DNA of 64,000 nt from Cherax quadricarinatus (lineage: Eukaryota > Arthropoda > Malacostraca > Decapoda > Parastacidae): NCBI RefSeq assembly GCF_038502225.1, contig NC_091369.1:17101224-17165223 (forward strand), given 5' to 3'. This document shows positions 19,829 through 30,460 of the stretch, in pieces. The notes under the pieces are model-generated. The model saw only the letters and a program-made list of their open reading frames with translations, was not told where the DNA came from and did no database searches. Every line of letters begins with the position of its first letter. The stretch's first letter is position 1. The position numbers were made by a program, and so were the translations under genes.

Positions 19829-20690
19829 TGACGTGAAAGTCTTTAAGATTACTTTCATAAGTTAATTACGTAAATATTTAAGGTTTTAATAATAGCTTAT
19901 ATTTTGTGTATAACTTATTTTTTCATTTTAGTATACATAATTACAAAGACAGATTTTATACCAAAATATAAGAACAGTGACAGTAATTGATGGAAAGCTC
20001 TCTTGCATCTCCTGGACTGGCTAATAAAATCGAGACAGTGGAATCTGTATGTGAATCCTTTGTAGTTCATCATGGGATTCCTGTGGGTCGTCTTTGACAC
20101 TGATGAGGTATTTGCAACTAAGGACTGTGAACAGTACTGTTGTCTTATTCAGCAGTCATCATTACCAATACGGTTGTAGAATCTAGGACAGGAAAAAAAA
20201 CCCGACTCGTCAAAACTGCGTGAGATGCAGAATTTTATCAAGATGTTAAATGCTTTATCAACATGTTAGATGCGGGTTATGAAACCGATGCTGTCGTGGT
20301 TTATGTACGCAAGGCTTTAGACTTTCCAGAGGTTCGCAACAATATTCACGTTACAGCTAATGACATACACTGTCGTTCCTTTTTCATGCCACCAATTCAA
20401 GCAATAACAACATGCATACCAAAACGCAAACAATCTCCACTAGAGTAGCCCAAGACGCTCTTCGGAATAGCATGAGTGTTTAAGTATTGTTTTCACATGC
20501 GATGTCTGGATATGATACTACATACGCCATATTTTGAATATGGAAAGTAATGCATAAAATTCACAAGTCATCACAGAAGTTGTGATCAGACGGGTTCATA
20601 TTCGCAGACACAGATGCTTCACGGCAGGAGTTGCTTCATGTTGGGAAACGAAATGTGGAAAAACTTCAAAAGTGGAACTGACGCTCCCGA

Positions 20691-20968
20691 AGCCTTGAAT
20701 GAACTACTTACCTACACATGACCTCTCCAAAATATGTAGCAGTAGTGTGTATGCCTCCTACGAGCAGGTCTGCTACTCTCACTACCTGCGAATTTACTAC
20801 CAAACTCCTGGAGTAAATGAAACACGGTGTTTAACACGAAGTATTATAAGTTTAAGATCAAGATTGGCTCTGTTGTCCCCATCATTCCAGATATATCTCC
20901 AACACCACCGGACGTGATACGTGAAATTGATTGTTCTTGAAAGAGCTGCAAGAATTTGCTTGCTTTCC
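20691..20968. other. No recognisable gene
   Basis: Left-arm sequence between unit II and the I-like LINE. Short open frames only; mirrored at 46344-46620. Nothing identified. Confidence 0.5.
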
Positions 20969-21431
20969 TTCTTCAAGGGGGGCTCCTTGTAGTGGTGAAG
21001 AGGCTCTTTATTCTGAGGAAGTGGACCTTTTGGTCTTCTTCCTCAGACCGAATCTAATTACCTCCAAATCCTCCCTTCCCTATCACATCCTCCCCATTCT
21101 CCCCTTTTTTTTCCCTTTCCTCCCACTCCCAACCCTCCCCTTTTCCATGTCCTGATTGTAGCCTCTGGGATCCTTCCCTCTGGCATTACGGTTTCTAGGT
21201 AAGGGGAAGTGTGCAGGAGTTCATCCCGCTCCGTGAGGTTCCTTGGGTTGGGTTCCACACTGCATCTGCACTGCTTGTGGTCTCGAGGTCCTCTCGGATG
21301 AGGCAAGGAACTTACGGCCCTTTCACACCTTCTAGTGACCGTTCCTATACTGTCCCACCTTTTTTTATTCATTTTTTCTTTCCTTCTTTCTTTTTTTTTC
21401 TTAAAAATAATAAGAAAGAAGTCCCATCATC

Positions 21432-23352
21432 ATGGAGTCTTCGTTCCTTGATAATCCTCCTCCTCCTAGGCCCCTTTATGTTACCACATCCTGCTCTGAC
21501 TCGGCTTCGTTACTGGACCATTCTCTAGACTCTTCCCAGACCACTGTACCTTCTGCTGGTGACGCTTCGTCACCTGCTCCAGGTGCTGGGTCTCCGCCCA
21601 TTTCTGTTAATGCTTCTGCCTCTTGCATGACTCTAACTATGCACCCGGCTTCCCCGAATACGTTAGGCAGTTTTCTGATCGCCCATTTACCTCGGGTCAG
21701 GCTGCCCGTGGTACTACGTCTAAACGTTCCAGACCATTTACTGATGACGGTTTTTGGATGTCTAGTCATTCTTCTCAAAAATGACCTGCGCGACACCCAC
21801 TTCCTTTACACACCATACTTACAAGTACGCAGTGGACTAAATTCTTTTCCCTACAACCAACATCTCCATCTGATTATCTTTCTGACCATAGTATTGGTAA
21901 AGTTCTTATGACACGTTGGCCAAAATATATCCTTTCATGCTCTTTGAAGCGGTGCACGCATCATTACAGTTCAGAATGCAGAACAAGCTCATGATCATTC
22001 CCATATTACTTCCATAGATAACATTCCAATCACAGTTCACAAGCACACCACTCTCAATTCTTGCAGAGGTACGGTGGTTGTACCACGTACCACTGTATAG
22101 AGTGATTGTCTGTCTTGTGGGGATATTTTGGAACAATTAGCCCTTCAGGACCTTCCTATTCTCAAAGTGGATACATATGTCCTGCCCGCTCGTGGGAGGA
22201 GGAACTTTCCCAATAACATTGCCGTGAACTCCCATCCTCCGTTTATATTGTGGGCCATTGCTTAGAGGTCCATAAAGTTGTCCGTACTCCCCAACAGTGT
22301 CGAAATTGCTGGCGCATGGGACACCCCGCTAAATACTGCACATCTGAGGTGGAGCGCCCGATCTGTGGTGCCACAGATCATACAGATACATCTTGCAGTC
22401 TTTCGTTCACTTGTCTCAATTGCAATAAACCTCAACCTTCTTTTTCCTGCCGTTGTCAGGTCTATCGTAATGAACGAGAAATCTATTGTCTTAGGGAGAG
22501 CGAAGGCCTTTCTTATGCTATGACTGTCTCTCAGCTCCGCCTTCAAAGGAATCTTCCATGTATTCCTTATTCGCGAGTAGCTAGGAGACCTCCAGCCTTA
22601 GCGGTCTTCCTGCCTACCAACTCTTCCGATGTCGTTTCTTCTGAGGTTACCCCTGTCTCTAATTCTTTTGCGGTTTTATTCTCTGAAACCCCCACCTCCT
22701 TACCTAGTCCTACCACTACTTCTTCTCGCCTACTAGTTTCTCAGTCTGCAAGGCTTCGCACACCTACCCCTTCTTTGCACCTATTACCTGCGGAGCTGAA
22801 TCTGTCTCATAAGTCCAAGTCTCTTACTTACAATTCCTCAACAGTTTTCCTTCTCGGTCTCAGTGCCTCGTTCTAACCCCCTTTCTAACTCTCACACGGA
22901 GGTGGAGGCTCACCCTCCTCACGTAGTCCCCTCTTTTCCTGTTACCCCTTCCCCCTAGTCATCTTCCCCAGTTACCTTCCAACCTCCTTCCTCTCCTGTT
23001 CCACCACAGGATGATTCCTCTGCCCACACGAACGCATGTCTCCAAGCTCATTCTCCCATCCCCTTTCAGACCATAGTCTCCCCAATCTCTACTTGCTGCT
23101 CTACCTCACATGTCTCTGAAACTGATATCAGCATCTTCCTTTTCCTCCTTTTCCTCTGAGACACTTGACGCTATCTCCGACTATATTGCAGAGACAAAAC
23201 GCTCGATGGACAACGAAGCGCCTCTTTCCACCTCTTCATATTTTTCATGAGCCTCGCAACAATCTTTTCCTACACAGCATTCTGATTCCTCCTTGCTCAC
23301 ACGTTTACCGTTGCCTCCACACATTAACTTCACTGACCCTAATAGCCCATAG
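21432..23352 (+). pseudogene. ORF1 (gag-like) of I-like LINE copy 1
   Basis: Starts MESSFLDNPPPPRPLYVTT just after a pyrimidine-rich tract (21355-21415), the same arrangement as in copy 3. The N-terminal part (to about 21780) is Ser/Pro-rich. After frameshifts the zinc-knuckle part is open at 22250-22876 with CRNCWRMGHPAKYC, a degenerate second knuckle (PICGATDHTDTSC, first Cys moved) and CLNCNKPQPSFSC. The Ser/Thr/Pro-rich C-terminus runs to a TAG at 23350-23352. It is an RNA-binding chaperone in the family; here not translatable in one frame. Confidence 0.85.
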
Positions 23353-23395
23353 ATTTTGTCGGTTCTTATTGTTGGCATACCTGTCTTTGTAAATA

Positions 23396-26300
23396 ATGTT
23401 TTATTTACAATGGAATATTCGTGGCCTCAGGAGTAATCGGGGAGAGCTCCAACTGCTGCTCTCCCAGTTTTCCTCAGTATGTGTTGGGTTACAAGAGCCC
23501 AAAATTCATTCAGCTGTTATTCGTTCCGTTTCGACCTATGTGCTGTTGCATTCGGCTGATCCCTTTCCTGATGAATCATTTAATGAAGTGCGCTTCTTGT
23601 GATCATTGGTATACCGTATCAATGGGTCTTTGTTCGTTCTCTGCTGCATTATACTGCAGCCTGTATTTATTTGCACAGATGGTATACAGTTTTCTCTCTA
23701 CATCTCTCCCCTTCCCATGCATTCTGTATCTTGGATATTGCTATTTTGATCTCTTCTCTATCGCATTGATCTTTCTATCTGCTCTCTGTCAATCGCACTT
23801 GATTACGCTTGGTCTGTTCTCCCGGATTTTCACGACAGTGATCACTTTTCTATTCTCCTTACTTGTACTACGTATTCCCGACCGCCTCGTAGCCTTCGTT
23901 TGCAATTTGGACGGAGTGCATTGAGACTTATACTCTCATCATACCGTTTATTCTGAGGACCCTTCTTCGTCCTATATTGATGAACTTGTGCACCAGTTTT
24001 CGACCTTAGTTTTGACTGCAGCATCACGTTCTACTCCTCAAATCCTAGGCAGGCATTCTGAGACATGCATGTCTTGGTGGTTTCCTGTGTGTGCCCGTGC
24101 AGTGCATTTGAAACGCACTGTGTGGGGTCATCTCTTAGATTTTAAGGGGCAAGGGCAGTCGCTCTCCACGTCATACGCGACTCTAAACGTACTTATTGGC
24201 GAGACTATGTGTCTACCATTTCCTCGACTTCCCCTATGTGTGCAGTTTGGAACAAGGTATGGAAGTTGTGTGGCAAGTGCGCTCCAGACCCAGCTCCTGT
24301 TCTGCGGGTTGCTGTGTTAGTGTTGTGGAACCTCTTGAAGTTGCCACAGATATTGGGAACTATTTTGTTCGTGTCTCCCAAGGGCTTCACCTTTGCCCCT
24401 CATTTCTTGCATCTAAGTCTACCAAGGAACACTTGCCTTTGGATTTCTCTATTAATGGAATGGAGCTGTATAATGTACCTTTCACTCTCCTATAGCTAGA
24501 GTCCACGCTTTCTGCTTGCTGGGCCTGATGATATTCATATCAGTGTGATACAGCATCTGTATTCTACAGCCCTTATAGTGCCCTTATAGTCCTTTTGCGT
24601 CTTTTCAACCATATTTGGACGTGAGGGGTTTTCCCTCAACAACGGAAATCTGCCGTTGTTCTACAGTTTCGCAAACCAGGCACCTCGGGGCTTGATACCT
24701 CTCACTATTGTCCCATTGCTCTGACCAGTGTAGTCTGTAAAGTGCTGGAACGATTGGTGAATAGACGTCTGATATGGTATTTGAAGTCTCGCAATAGTCT
24801 TTCTCCTCAAAATGGCTTTCAGAAGGGCCGCTCTACTTTGGACCCCTTGCTCCACTTAGATACGTATGTGTGAAATGCCTTTGCTAACAAACACTCCGTC
24901 CTAGCAGTCTTCTTTGATCTTGAGAAGGCATATGACACCACTTGGAGGTATAACATTTTAGCCCAAGCCCACTCTTTAGGCCTCCGTAGTAATCTGCCAA
25001 AAATCTTTGCTGCTTTCTTATCAGACAGACAGACATTTTCGTGTCTCTGTTGGTGCCTTGCTTTCCTCAAACTTTGTTCAAGCCGAGAGAGTCCCACATA
25101 GTTGTGTCTTCAGCACTACCCTTTTTCTCTTAGCTATAAATAACCTACCGTCCTGTTCTTCCAATGCATATTTGGTCGTCGTTTTATGTGGATGACTTTG
25201 CTATAGCTTACACAGGTGCTGACTGTCGCCTGGTAGCAGCCTCCCTTCAGGATGCGATTGACCGAGTTTCCCATTGGGCCACTTCTCTTGGCTTTAAATT
25301 TTCTAGTACGAAAACCCATTTCATTATCTTCACTAGACGTCCTCTTATCTCATATGTTTCATTGTATTTACACAGCTCATGTATTTCAGAATGTGATATC
25401 GTCAAGTTTCATGGCCTTCTCTTTGATCGCCGGTTGACATGGAACCCTTGCACTTCCTCTTAGAAGGCAGCTTGCCATGGTAGGCTGAATCTCCTTAAAA
25501 TTCTTGCGCATCAATCATGGTGAGCAGATCGACGGACTCTCCTCCGTTTACATTCCACCCTAGTCTTGTCCAAGCTAGATTATGGCGATCAAGTCTATCC
25601 TGCAGCTTCTCCCACCACTCTTTCTAAGTTATATCCCCTTCATCATCAGGGTCTATGTTTATCCCTTGGCGCCTTTCGTTCACCCCCTGTTAAAAGTCTC
25701 TATGCTGAGGCAATGATGCTCATTGCCTTCGTTACTTTGTCCATGCTCAAGACCTTCGTGTTCCATCAGACGTTAGTAGAAGCACATTATTTGTATGACG
25801 CCCCTGCTTACTCCGACCGTTTTCTCTTCGTCTTCACTCACTCTGGTCTTCTCTCCAGTTACCTCCCTTGTATGTTCATTTAGCGTCTGCCTTTTCCTTT
25901 TTTCCTTGGGAGGTTCCGGAGGTTCGTGTCTGTTCTCCCCTACTACCTTGCACTAAAGCTCTCCTACCTACGTCTGGTTCTAGCTCTCTTTTTCTTGATC
26001 ATTTACAGTCGCATACTCATGCCGTCGCAGTTTGTACAGATGGTTCTAAATCCTCTGACGGTGTTGGGTTTGTGGCTGTGTTTCCTGACGATGTTGTCTG
26101 AGGTCATTTGTTAGACTCGGCTAGTATTTCTACTGCCTAGTTGTATGCCATCCTCATAGCACTTCTCCGTATTACATATGTCTTCTTCGACGTTTGCGAT
26201 TCCCTCCAGTTTAAGATTCCTTCAGTGTTTTACAAGCGTTGATTCCCCTCACCCATTAGTCCTACATATTCAACTGTGGTTACACTGTGTGGCTAGCAAG

Positions 26301-26850
26301 AACAAAGACGTCGTTTTCTGTTGGGTCCCTGGACACGTTGAAATGCAGGGAAATAAACAAGCGGATGCTGCTGTCCGGTCAGCAGTGCATGATCTTCCAG
26401 TTTTCTATAAAGGTATTCTGTTTAGAGATTATTTTCCAGTCATGTCTGCCCGTCTTTGCAGCCGTTGGCAACAACGGTGGTCGGGTACGCACAATAACAA
26501 ATTGCACTCTATTAAACCACTTTTAAGTTTGTGGTCATCTTCTTACCACCGTTGCCTTACTAGGGACACCGCGTTCTCCCGTCTCCACATCAGCCATACT
26601 TGCCTTACCCATGGGTATCTCATGGAATGACATTATTCCTCTCTGTGAGGTTTGTCAGGTCCCTCTTTCGGTTCTTCACTTTCTTGTAGATTGCCCGGTT
26701 ACCGAGCTCGCAGGATTTACCTCCAACGACGCCGTCGCCCTACCACTCTTACCTTACCTTCTCTTCTTGCAGACGGTCCAGCCTCTGACTTACAATCACT
26801 TTTTGACTTTTTGTCAGCAACTGCTTTACTTTACGAAATTTGACACATAG
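23396..26850 (+). pseudogene. ORF2 (endonuclease-RT-RNase H) of I-like LINE copy 1
   Basis: Endonuclease start MFYLQWNIRGLRSNRGELQ with QEPK motif (23396-23600), then frame changes. RT traces: FFDLEKAYDTTWRYNILAQA near 24910-24970, and a VDDFAIAY active site near 25190 (one of the two copies of this locus reads MDDFAIAY). RNase H: CTDGSKSSDGVGF near 26030 and CWVPGHVEMQGNKQADAA near 26320. It ends with a Cys-rich tail (CEVCQVPLSVLHFLVDC, 26647-26700), as in I-type ORF2 proteins. At least eight frame breaks; no function expected. Confidence 0.88.
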
Positions 26851-26995
26851 CCCTTAGCATCCCTCTCACCCCTTTTCTCTTCTCACCTTTGATTCCCTCT
26901 ACACCTAGCTGTTTATAGCCCCAGCATTATTTTCTACCCCGAAGAGCTGTATGACCCTTGTCGGTTTAGCGCTTTCTATGATTATAATAATAATT

Positions 26996-27399
26996 GTATA
27001 CTTCCGGCAGCTGCGCTAAAAAAAAAGAAGTCTGCCAATGGAAAAAATATTGATGGCAACTCAACGTATATGTATTTGTAGATATAAATGTAAATGTTCT
27101 TCAGCACGTTTCCTCTAAAATTATTCATAACTTATGGACTGAATTCTGTGTTGAAATACATATATGTAGACACCGAGATTGCCCCTATCCGATATCTTAA
27201 AAAAATGTTTTTTTGCAATTTAATGGAAATTGCTTGACTGCCAATTACATTTTTTCATAAAAAAAAATTCTTTAAGCTTAATTAGGAAGAATTATTTTAA
27301 TTTGTCTGACATTTCCAAAAAGTGTCTCTTCTAAAATTTATAGTTAAACTAAAAGAAAATAAGTCCACAGGCCCCGACGAACTGTTTTCAAGAGCGCAA
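26996..27399. other. No gene; AT-rich left-arm sequence
   Basis: AT-rich, single-copy looking apart from its mirror at 39894-40299. The last 60 bases (27340-27399) read in plus orientation as a LINE scrap (KSTGPDEL), opposite in strand to the LINE fragment right of the mini-LINE. Confidence 0.5.
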
Positions 27400-27582
27400 C
27401 CCCTCAGGGAAGGTTCCTTGATGTTGTTGAGGGGCTCTTGATTTAGGGAACTGGATCTGTGCTCCAGTTCCCAGAATTAAGCCTGTATGCCTTCCGCATT
27501 CCCCCCTCCCCCCCCCAGGCGCTGTATAATCCTACGGGTTTAGCGCTTCCCTTTGATTATAATTATAATAATAATAATAATC
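27400..27582 (+). mobile_element. Mini-LINE (internally deleted I-like LINE derivative), left arm
   Basis: 183 bp: the 5' part CCCCTCAGGGAAGGTTCCTTG...GAGGGGCTCTTGATTTAGGG resembles the first bases of the I-like LINE (CTTCAAGGGGGGCTCCTTG...GAAGAGGCTCTTGGTCTGAGG), and the 3' part CGCTGTATAATCC...GTTTAGCGCTTCCCTTTGATTATAATAATAA matches its tail. Nothing of the about 6 kb between remains. Flanked by a 9-bp duplication with one mismatch (AGAGCGCAA, 27391-27399; AGAGCACAA, 27583-27591). Confidence 0.8.
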
Positions 27583-27591
27583 AGAGCACAA

Positions 27592-28300
27592 GTTCGTCGA
27601 GGGTCAGGAGACAAATTGTCTAGTTGTTTGATTACTACGTCACTTGCGACTTTAGTATTACTTGCTTTGCTTTCGTCATATCCTGAATAATTATTAATTG
27701 TTGGGATATAATTTATGTCTTCTTGTGTGAAGACTGAGCATAAATAACTATTATAGAAGAACGCATCTCCTGCTCATTATCAGTAAGCTGTCCAGAACTA
27801 GTTTTCAGTGGTCCTGTTTATTTCTTGATCTATGTCCAATACATTTGACTCACTAGCTACTTATATTTCATAGTTACGTTCAGTCCTTCTTTACCTCAGT
27901 TTTAATATTATCATGTTAGTCAAGCAGGTTGTCCTTTTCCCTCTTGATGCGAATGTAAATTCCTCTCTTTTCTCTTAACTGATGCTTTAGTCTCCTATTC
28001 TTTAATTTAGGATCTTGGGATTATATATACTTTGGGCACACTGTACATTATTAAGAAAAAAGTTCCTTTCACAGATAGTATTGTTATCATGAGTACAATT
28101 TTCGTCAATAGAATCATTAAACAGATTTCCCCAGTCAAGACTAGACAGGTATTTCCTAAGTCCATTATAATCGGCAGACGAAAATCAGAGACTTTCACCG
28201 TAATGTCCTTAATCTCGTATTCCAAGGTAATAATAAAGATAATTGATTTGTGATCAATTGCACCAAACTCTTCAGTGATCTATAGATAATTTACGAGTTT
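27592..28300 (-). pseudogene. CR1/L2-like LINE fragment (endonuclease end to RT start), left arm
   Basis: On the minus strand: DHKSIIFIITLE (endonuclease C-terminal His region, near 28250), KVSDFRLPNYNGLRKYLSSL after a frame change, a basic linker, then SVFTQEDINYIPTINNYSGY (near 27730) and VIKQLDNLSPD (near 27620), the usual spacer before RT. Truncated at the mini-LINE insertion. Two or more frameshifts. Mirror at 38995-39709. Confidence 0.7.
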
Positions 28301-28589
28301 TTTTTTTTATTTGACTAAACCAGATCTAGCAAATTATCACCCCTGGTAGGCGCTGGAAAATGTACAAGAAAGAATGCAAAGGTAATCCAATGCATTAGAA
28401 ATGTTTCCTCTGAGGATGGAGTGAAATCACTAACCTGCACTCTCTGGAAAGGCCTAAAATAAATAAGAATATGATTGAGGTACATGAATGAACACAGAAA
28501 AAAATAAAGAGGGTATAAATGACGTGTTAAAATATCTAACTAAGACAAGATTGATCAAAATGGTATATAATACCGAAAAGTTAGAGTAA
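28301..28589. other. Low-complexity/LINE debris, left arm
   Basis: Weak plus-strand resemblance to a LINE C-terminus (TNALEMFPSEDGV-like). Not classifiable. Mirror at 38720-38995. Confidence 0.4.
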
Positions 28590-29985
28590 GACACATTTGC
28601 AACAGATGAGTGTCTATATTTTTGATTGAAACTTTTTGCCTTCACGGCAGCTTCAGCATTCAAATACAGAGGCGAATAAATTGGAGGCAGCTGGTATAAC
28701 GGGGAGGTGAAGATGTAATCAGTCCAACAACCTTGGAGGAATAGTTTTTAAGGTGGTCAGTCTCAGCCTGGAGTAACCCTCAGCTCCATACTCTGGAACA
28801 ATGTTAAGCTGAAGCATTGATTCCCCTGGAACTCCGTTCTGACCTGGGTCTTCACACTAAAATGACCACTCCATGAATCACGAAGATGTCTTTGAGAATC
28901 GGAGGTTGATAGCTAATCTGTGACCGTGATCAGGGTCTTGTTGTGGTCCCTGTTCGGTCCACTGCAAAACGTTTCATGTACTGTAGTGAGCTGAGGCCAT
29001 CACGCCTCAGAGTTAGGTGGTCGGGTACATTTGCTAATCAACGCATGGACTCTTGTTTTCCTCAACATCGCCTACACGGTACCTTCTTCAGTCTAATATA
29101 GAGGCGAGTAAATTGGAGGCAGCTGGAGTAATGGAGTAATAGTCTTTAGTCCCTCAGCATTGAGAAGTGTTCATCTACATTGACTGATTCGTCAGTAATT
29201 GCATCATAACATGTGTCTTAACACTGAGATGACCAATCTGTGAAGCTCGAGGTTAATTTCTGTTCTGTGGCCGTGATCAGTGTCTTGCTGTAGTCACTTC
29301 TAAAACCTTTATGCCATGCAGTGAGCTCAGAGCATCAATACTCAGTGTTGGGTGGTCGGATGCATTAGCTAATAAACGCATAGACTGTTTTGTCCATCAT
29401 GCATATATTCAAGTCTTCACAATAGTTATGAACATATTTTTGTTTTCTACCTAGTCTATCAGGTGGCTCTTGTTGCGTTAGTGTAGATGCAGTGTCGGTA
29501 GTCTGTTCTTGTAGTATGGGGTCAGCTGGCTGCTGTTGTTAGGTGGAACTTAGAGCTGAAGTGTAGTGAGCCGGCTGGGCAAGGTCCTGACCTGGACTTT
29601 GATGTTCTTTTGGTTTCCTCCATCACTGTGTCAGGGATACTATAACTTTCTCTGGACGAGGCTACTGCTCAGTTGTGTGCTCTAGTTTATATTGGAGGCT
29701 GACGACCGGTGTTTTCTATGCTGCCCTAACCTAGCGGAGCCTCTCCAAGCATAATGCTTCTTGCCGCATTTCGGACACAGAGGTTCCGTTGCCTCATTTC
29801 TCTTTAGTTTACACTAGCAGACTCCTCTAAGGTGAGACCCGCTTCACAAGCCTCACTTTTCTTTAAATTGACAATGTGAGGTGAGATGGATGTACTTATG
29901 GCATCAGAAGTCCTCAAAGATTCTAGGACGTTCGTCCTAAACTGGTAATTTCCCCCAGCAGACTAGATCCACGAGTTCCACAGGG
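28590..29985 (-). pseudogene. Retroelement relic with zinc-knuckle ORF1, left arm
   Basis: Reverse complement of 37315-38720. The minus strand shows CPNCGKKHYAWRGSAR near 29760 and a CHKYIHLTSHC knuckle near 29890. Contains the end motif again (near 28630-28660, decayed to AAAAAGTTTCAATCA). The duplication breakpoint at 29985 falls inside this relic. Confidence 0.6.
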
Positions 29986-30060
29986 GATTGAGTCCTATGT
30001 GTAACTGTTTACTGACGAAATAAATCTAATGACAAGAATGAGAACAAGAGAAGACAGTGA

Positions 30061-30360
30061 TATAGTCCAGAAAATGAAAGTGAGAAAGCGGAGCACTGAG
30101 GAGCGGCTGTTGGCTTTCCAATTCTGGACACAGACAAGTGAATTATTTTATTAGTGAGGGAAAAGTTTAAGATAATATTTTTCGCAATAAGTTCAGTGGT
30201 GTTGCTCGAAGGGCAAAACAGTGTGTGTCAGAGCAGTTATCGCCGTGAATCAGTGTAAGCTGTTATCAGTTTTTTTGTTGTCATAGAAAAAAATCACCTG
30301 ACATCTCTTTGATGTAGTAATTCATGTCGAAGTGGAGTAACACTTGCCTCTAAACAAATT
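30061..30360 (+). repeat. tRNA-iMet repeat unit III, first module
   Basis: Diverged copy of 19000-19370, same strand: GAAAGTGAGAAAG(C/T)..GCACT, AGACAAGTGAAT, TTCAGTGGT and CACTTGCCTCT landmarks in the same order. As in unit II it runs into a TG tract. Unit III continues at 35246. Confidence 0.75.
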
Positions 30361-30364
30361 GTGT

Positions 30365-30459
<95 letters not shown>
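30361..30459. repeat. (TG)n microsatellite
   Basis: About 99 bp of TG with one TATG, directly next to the 3' end of a minus-strand CR1-like LINE (CACTCACCTAGTTGAGG). Confidence 0.95.

Positions 30460-30460
<1 letters not shown>

Larger units (their letters stand above)
18985..20690 (+). repeat. tRNA-iMet repeat unit II (left arm)
   Basis: Module order matches the other units: a segment around GAAAGTGAGAAAGTTGGGCA (also at 30075), a segment with CAGAAATTAAGCCATCATTA (also at 35330), the ATTAGATTGTGTAGAAATTAA stretch (19661; also 35726), the tRNA-iMet gene, the ACCAAAATATAAGAACAGTGA stretch, and the CTAGGACAGG site at 20183, uninterrupted here. The short frame at 20263 has no known domain. Confidence 0.8.
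20969..26995 (+). mobile_element. I-like LINE, copy 1 (left arm), decayed
   Basis: A near full-length non-LTR element of the same family as copy 3 (57328-63881). It starts CTTCAAGGGGGGCTCCTTG and ends TTTAGCGCTTTC...ATTATAATAATAAT, a (TAA)n-type tail as in I elements. ORF1 (zinc knuckles) is followed by ORF2 (endonuclease, RT, RNase H). Many frameshifts and stops; inactive. The mirror copy 2 at 40300-46343 is the same insertion duplicated with the arm. Confidence 0.9.

Noticed and set aside
20969..26995. RNase H and RT traces as a host RNase H or telomerase-like gene
   Set aside because: Motif order (endonuclease, RT, RNase H, Cys-rich tail) and an upstream gag-like ORF1 match an I-type LINE, with a TSD-flanked relative in the window.
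26996..27399. Possible host exon in the AT-rich single-copy stretch of the arm
   Set aside because: No open frame of useful length and no splice-bounded coding signal visible on either strand.
28007..28225. Hydrophobic 72-aa frame, identical in both arms, as a conserved membrane protein
   Set aside because: Identity follows from the recent duplication. Neighbouring frames read as LINE endonuclease end, and the hydrophobicity arises after a frameshift.
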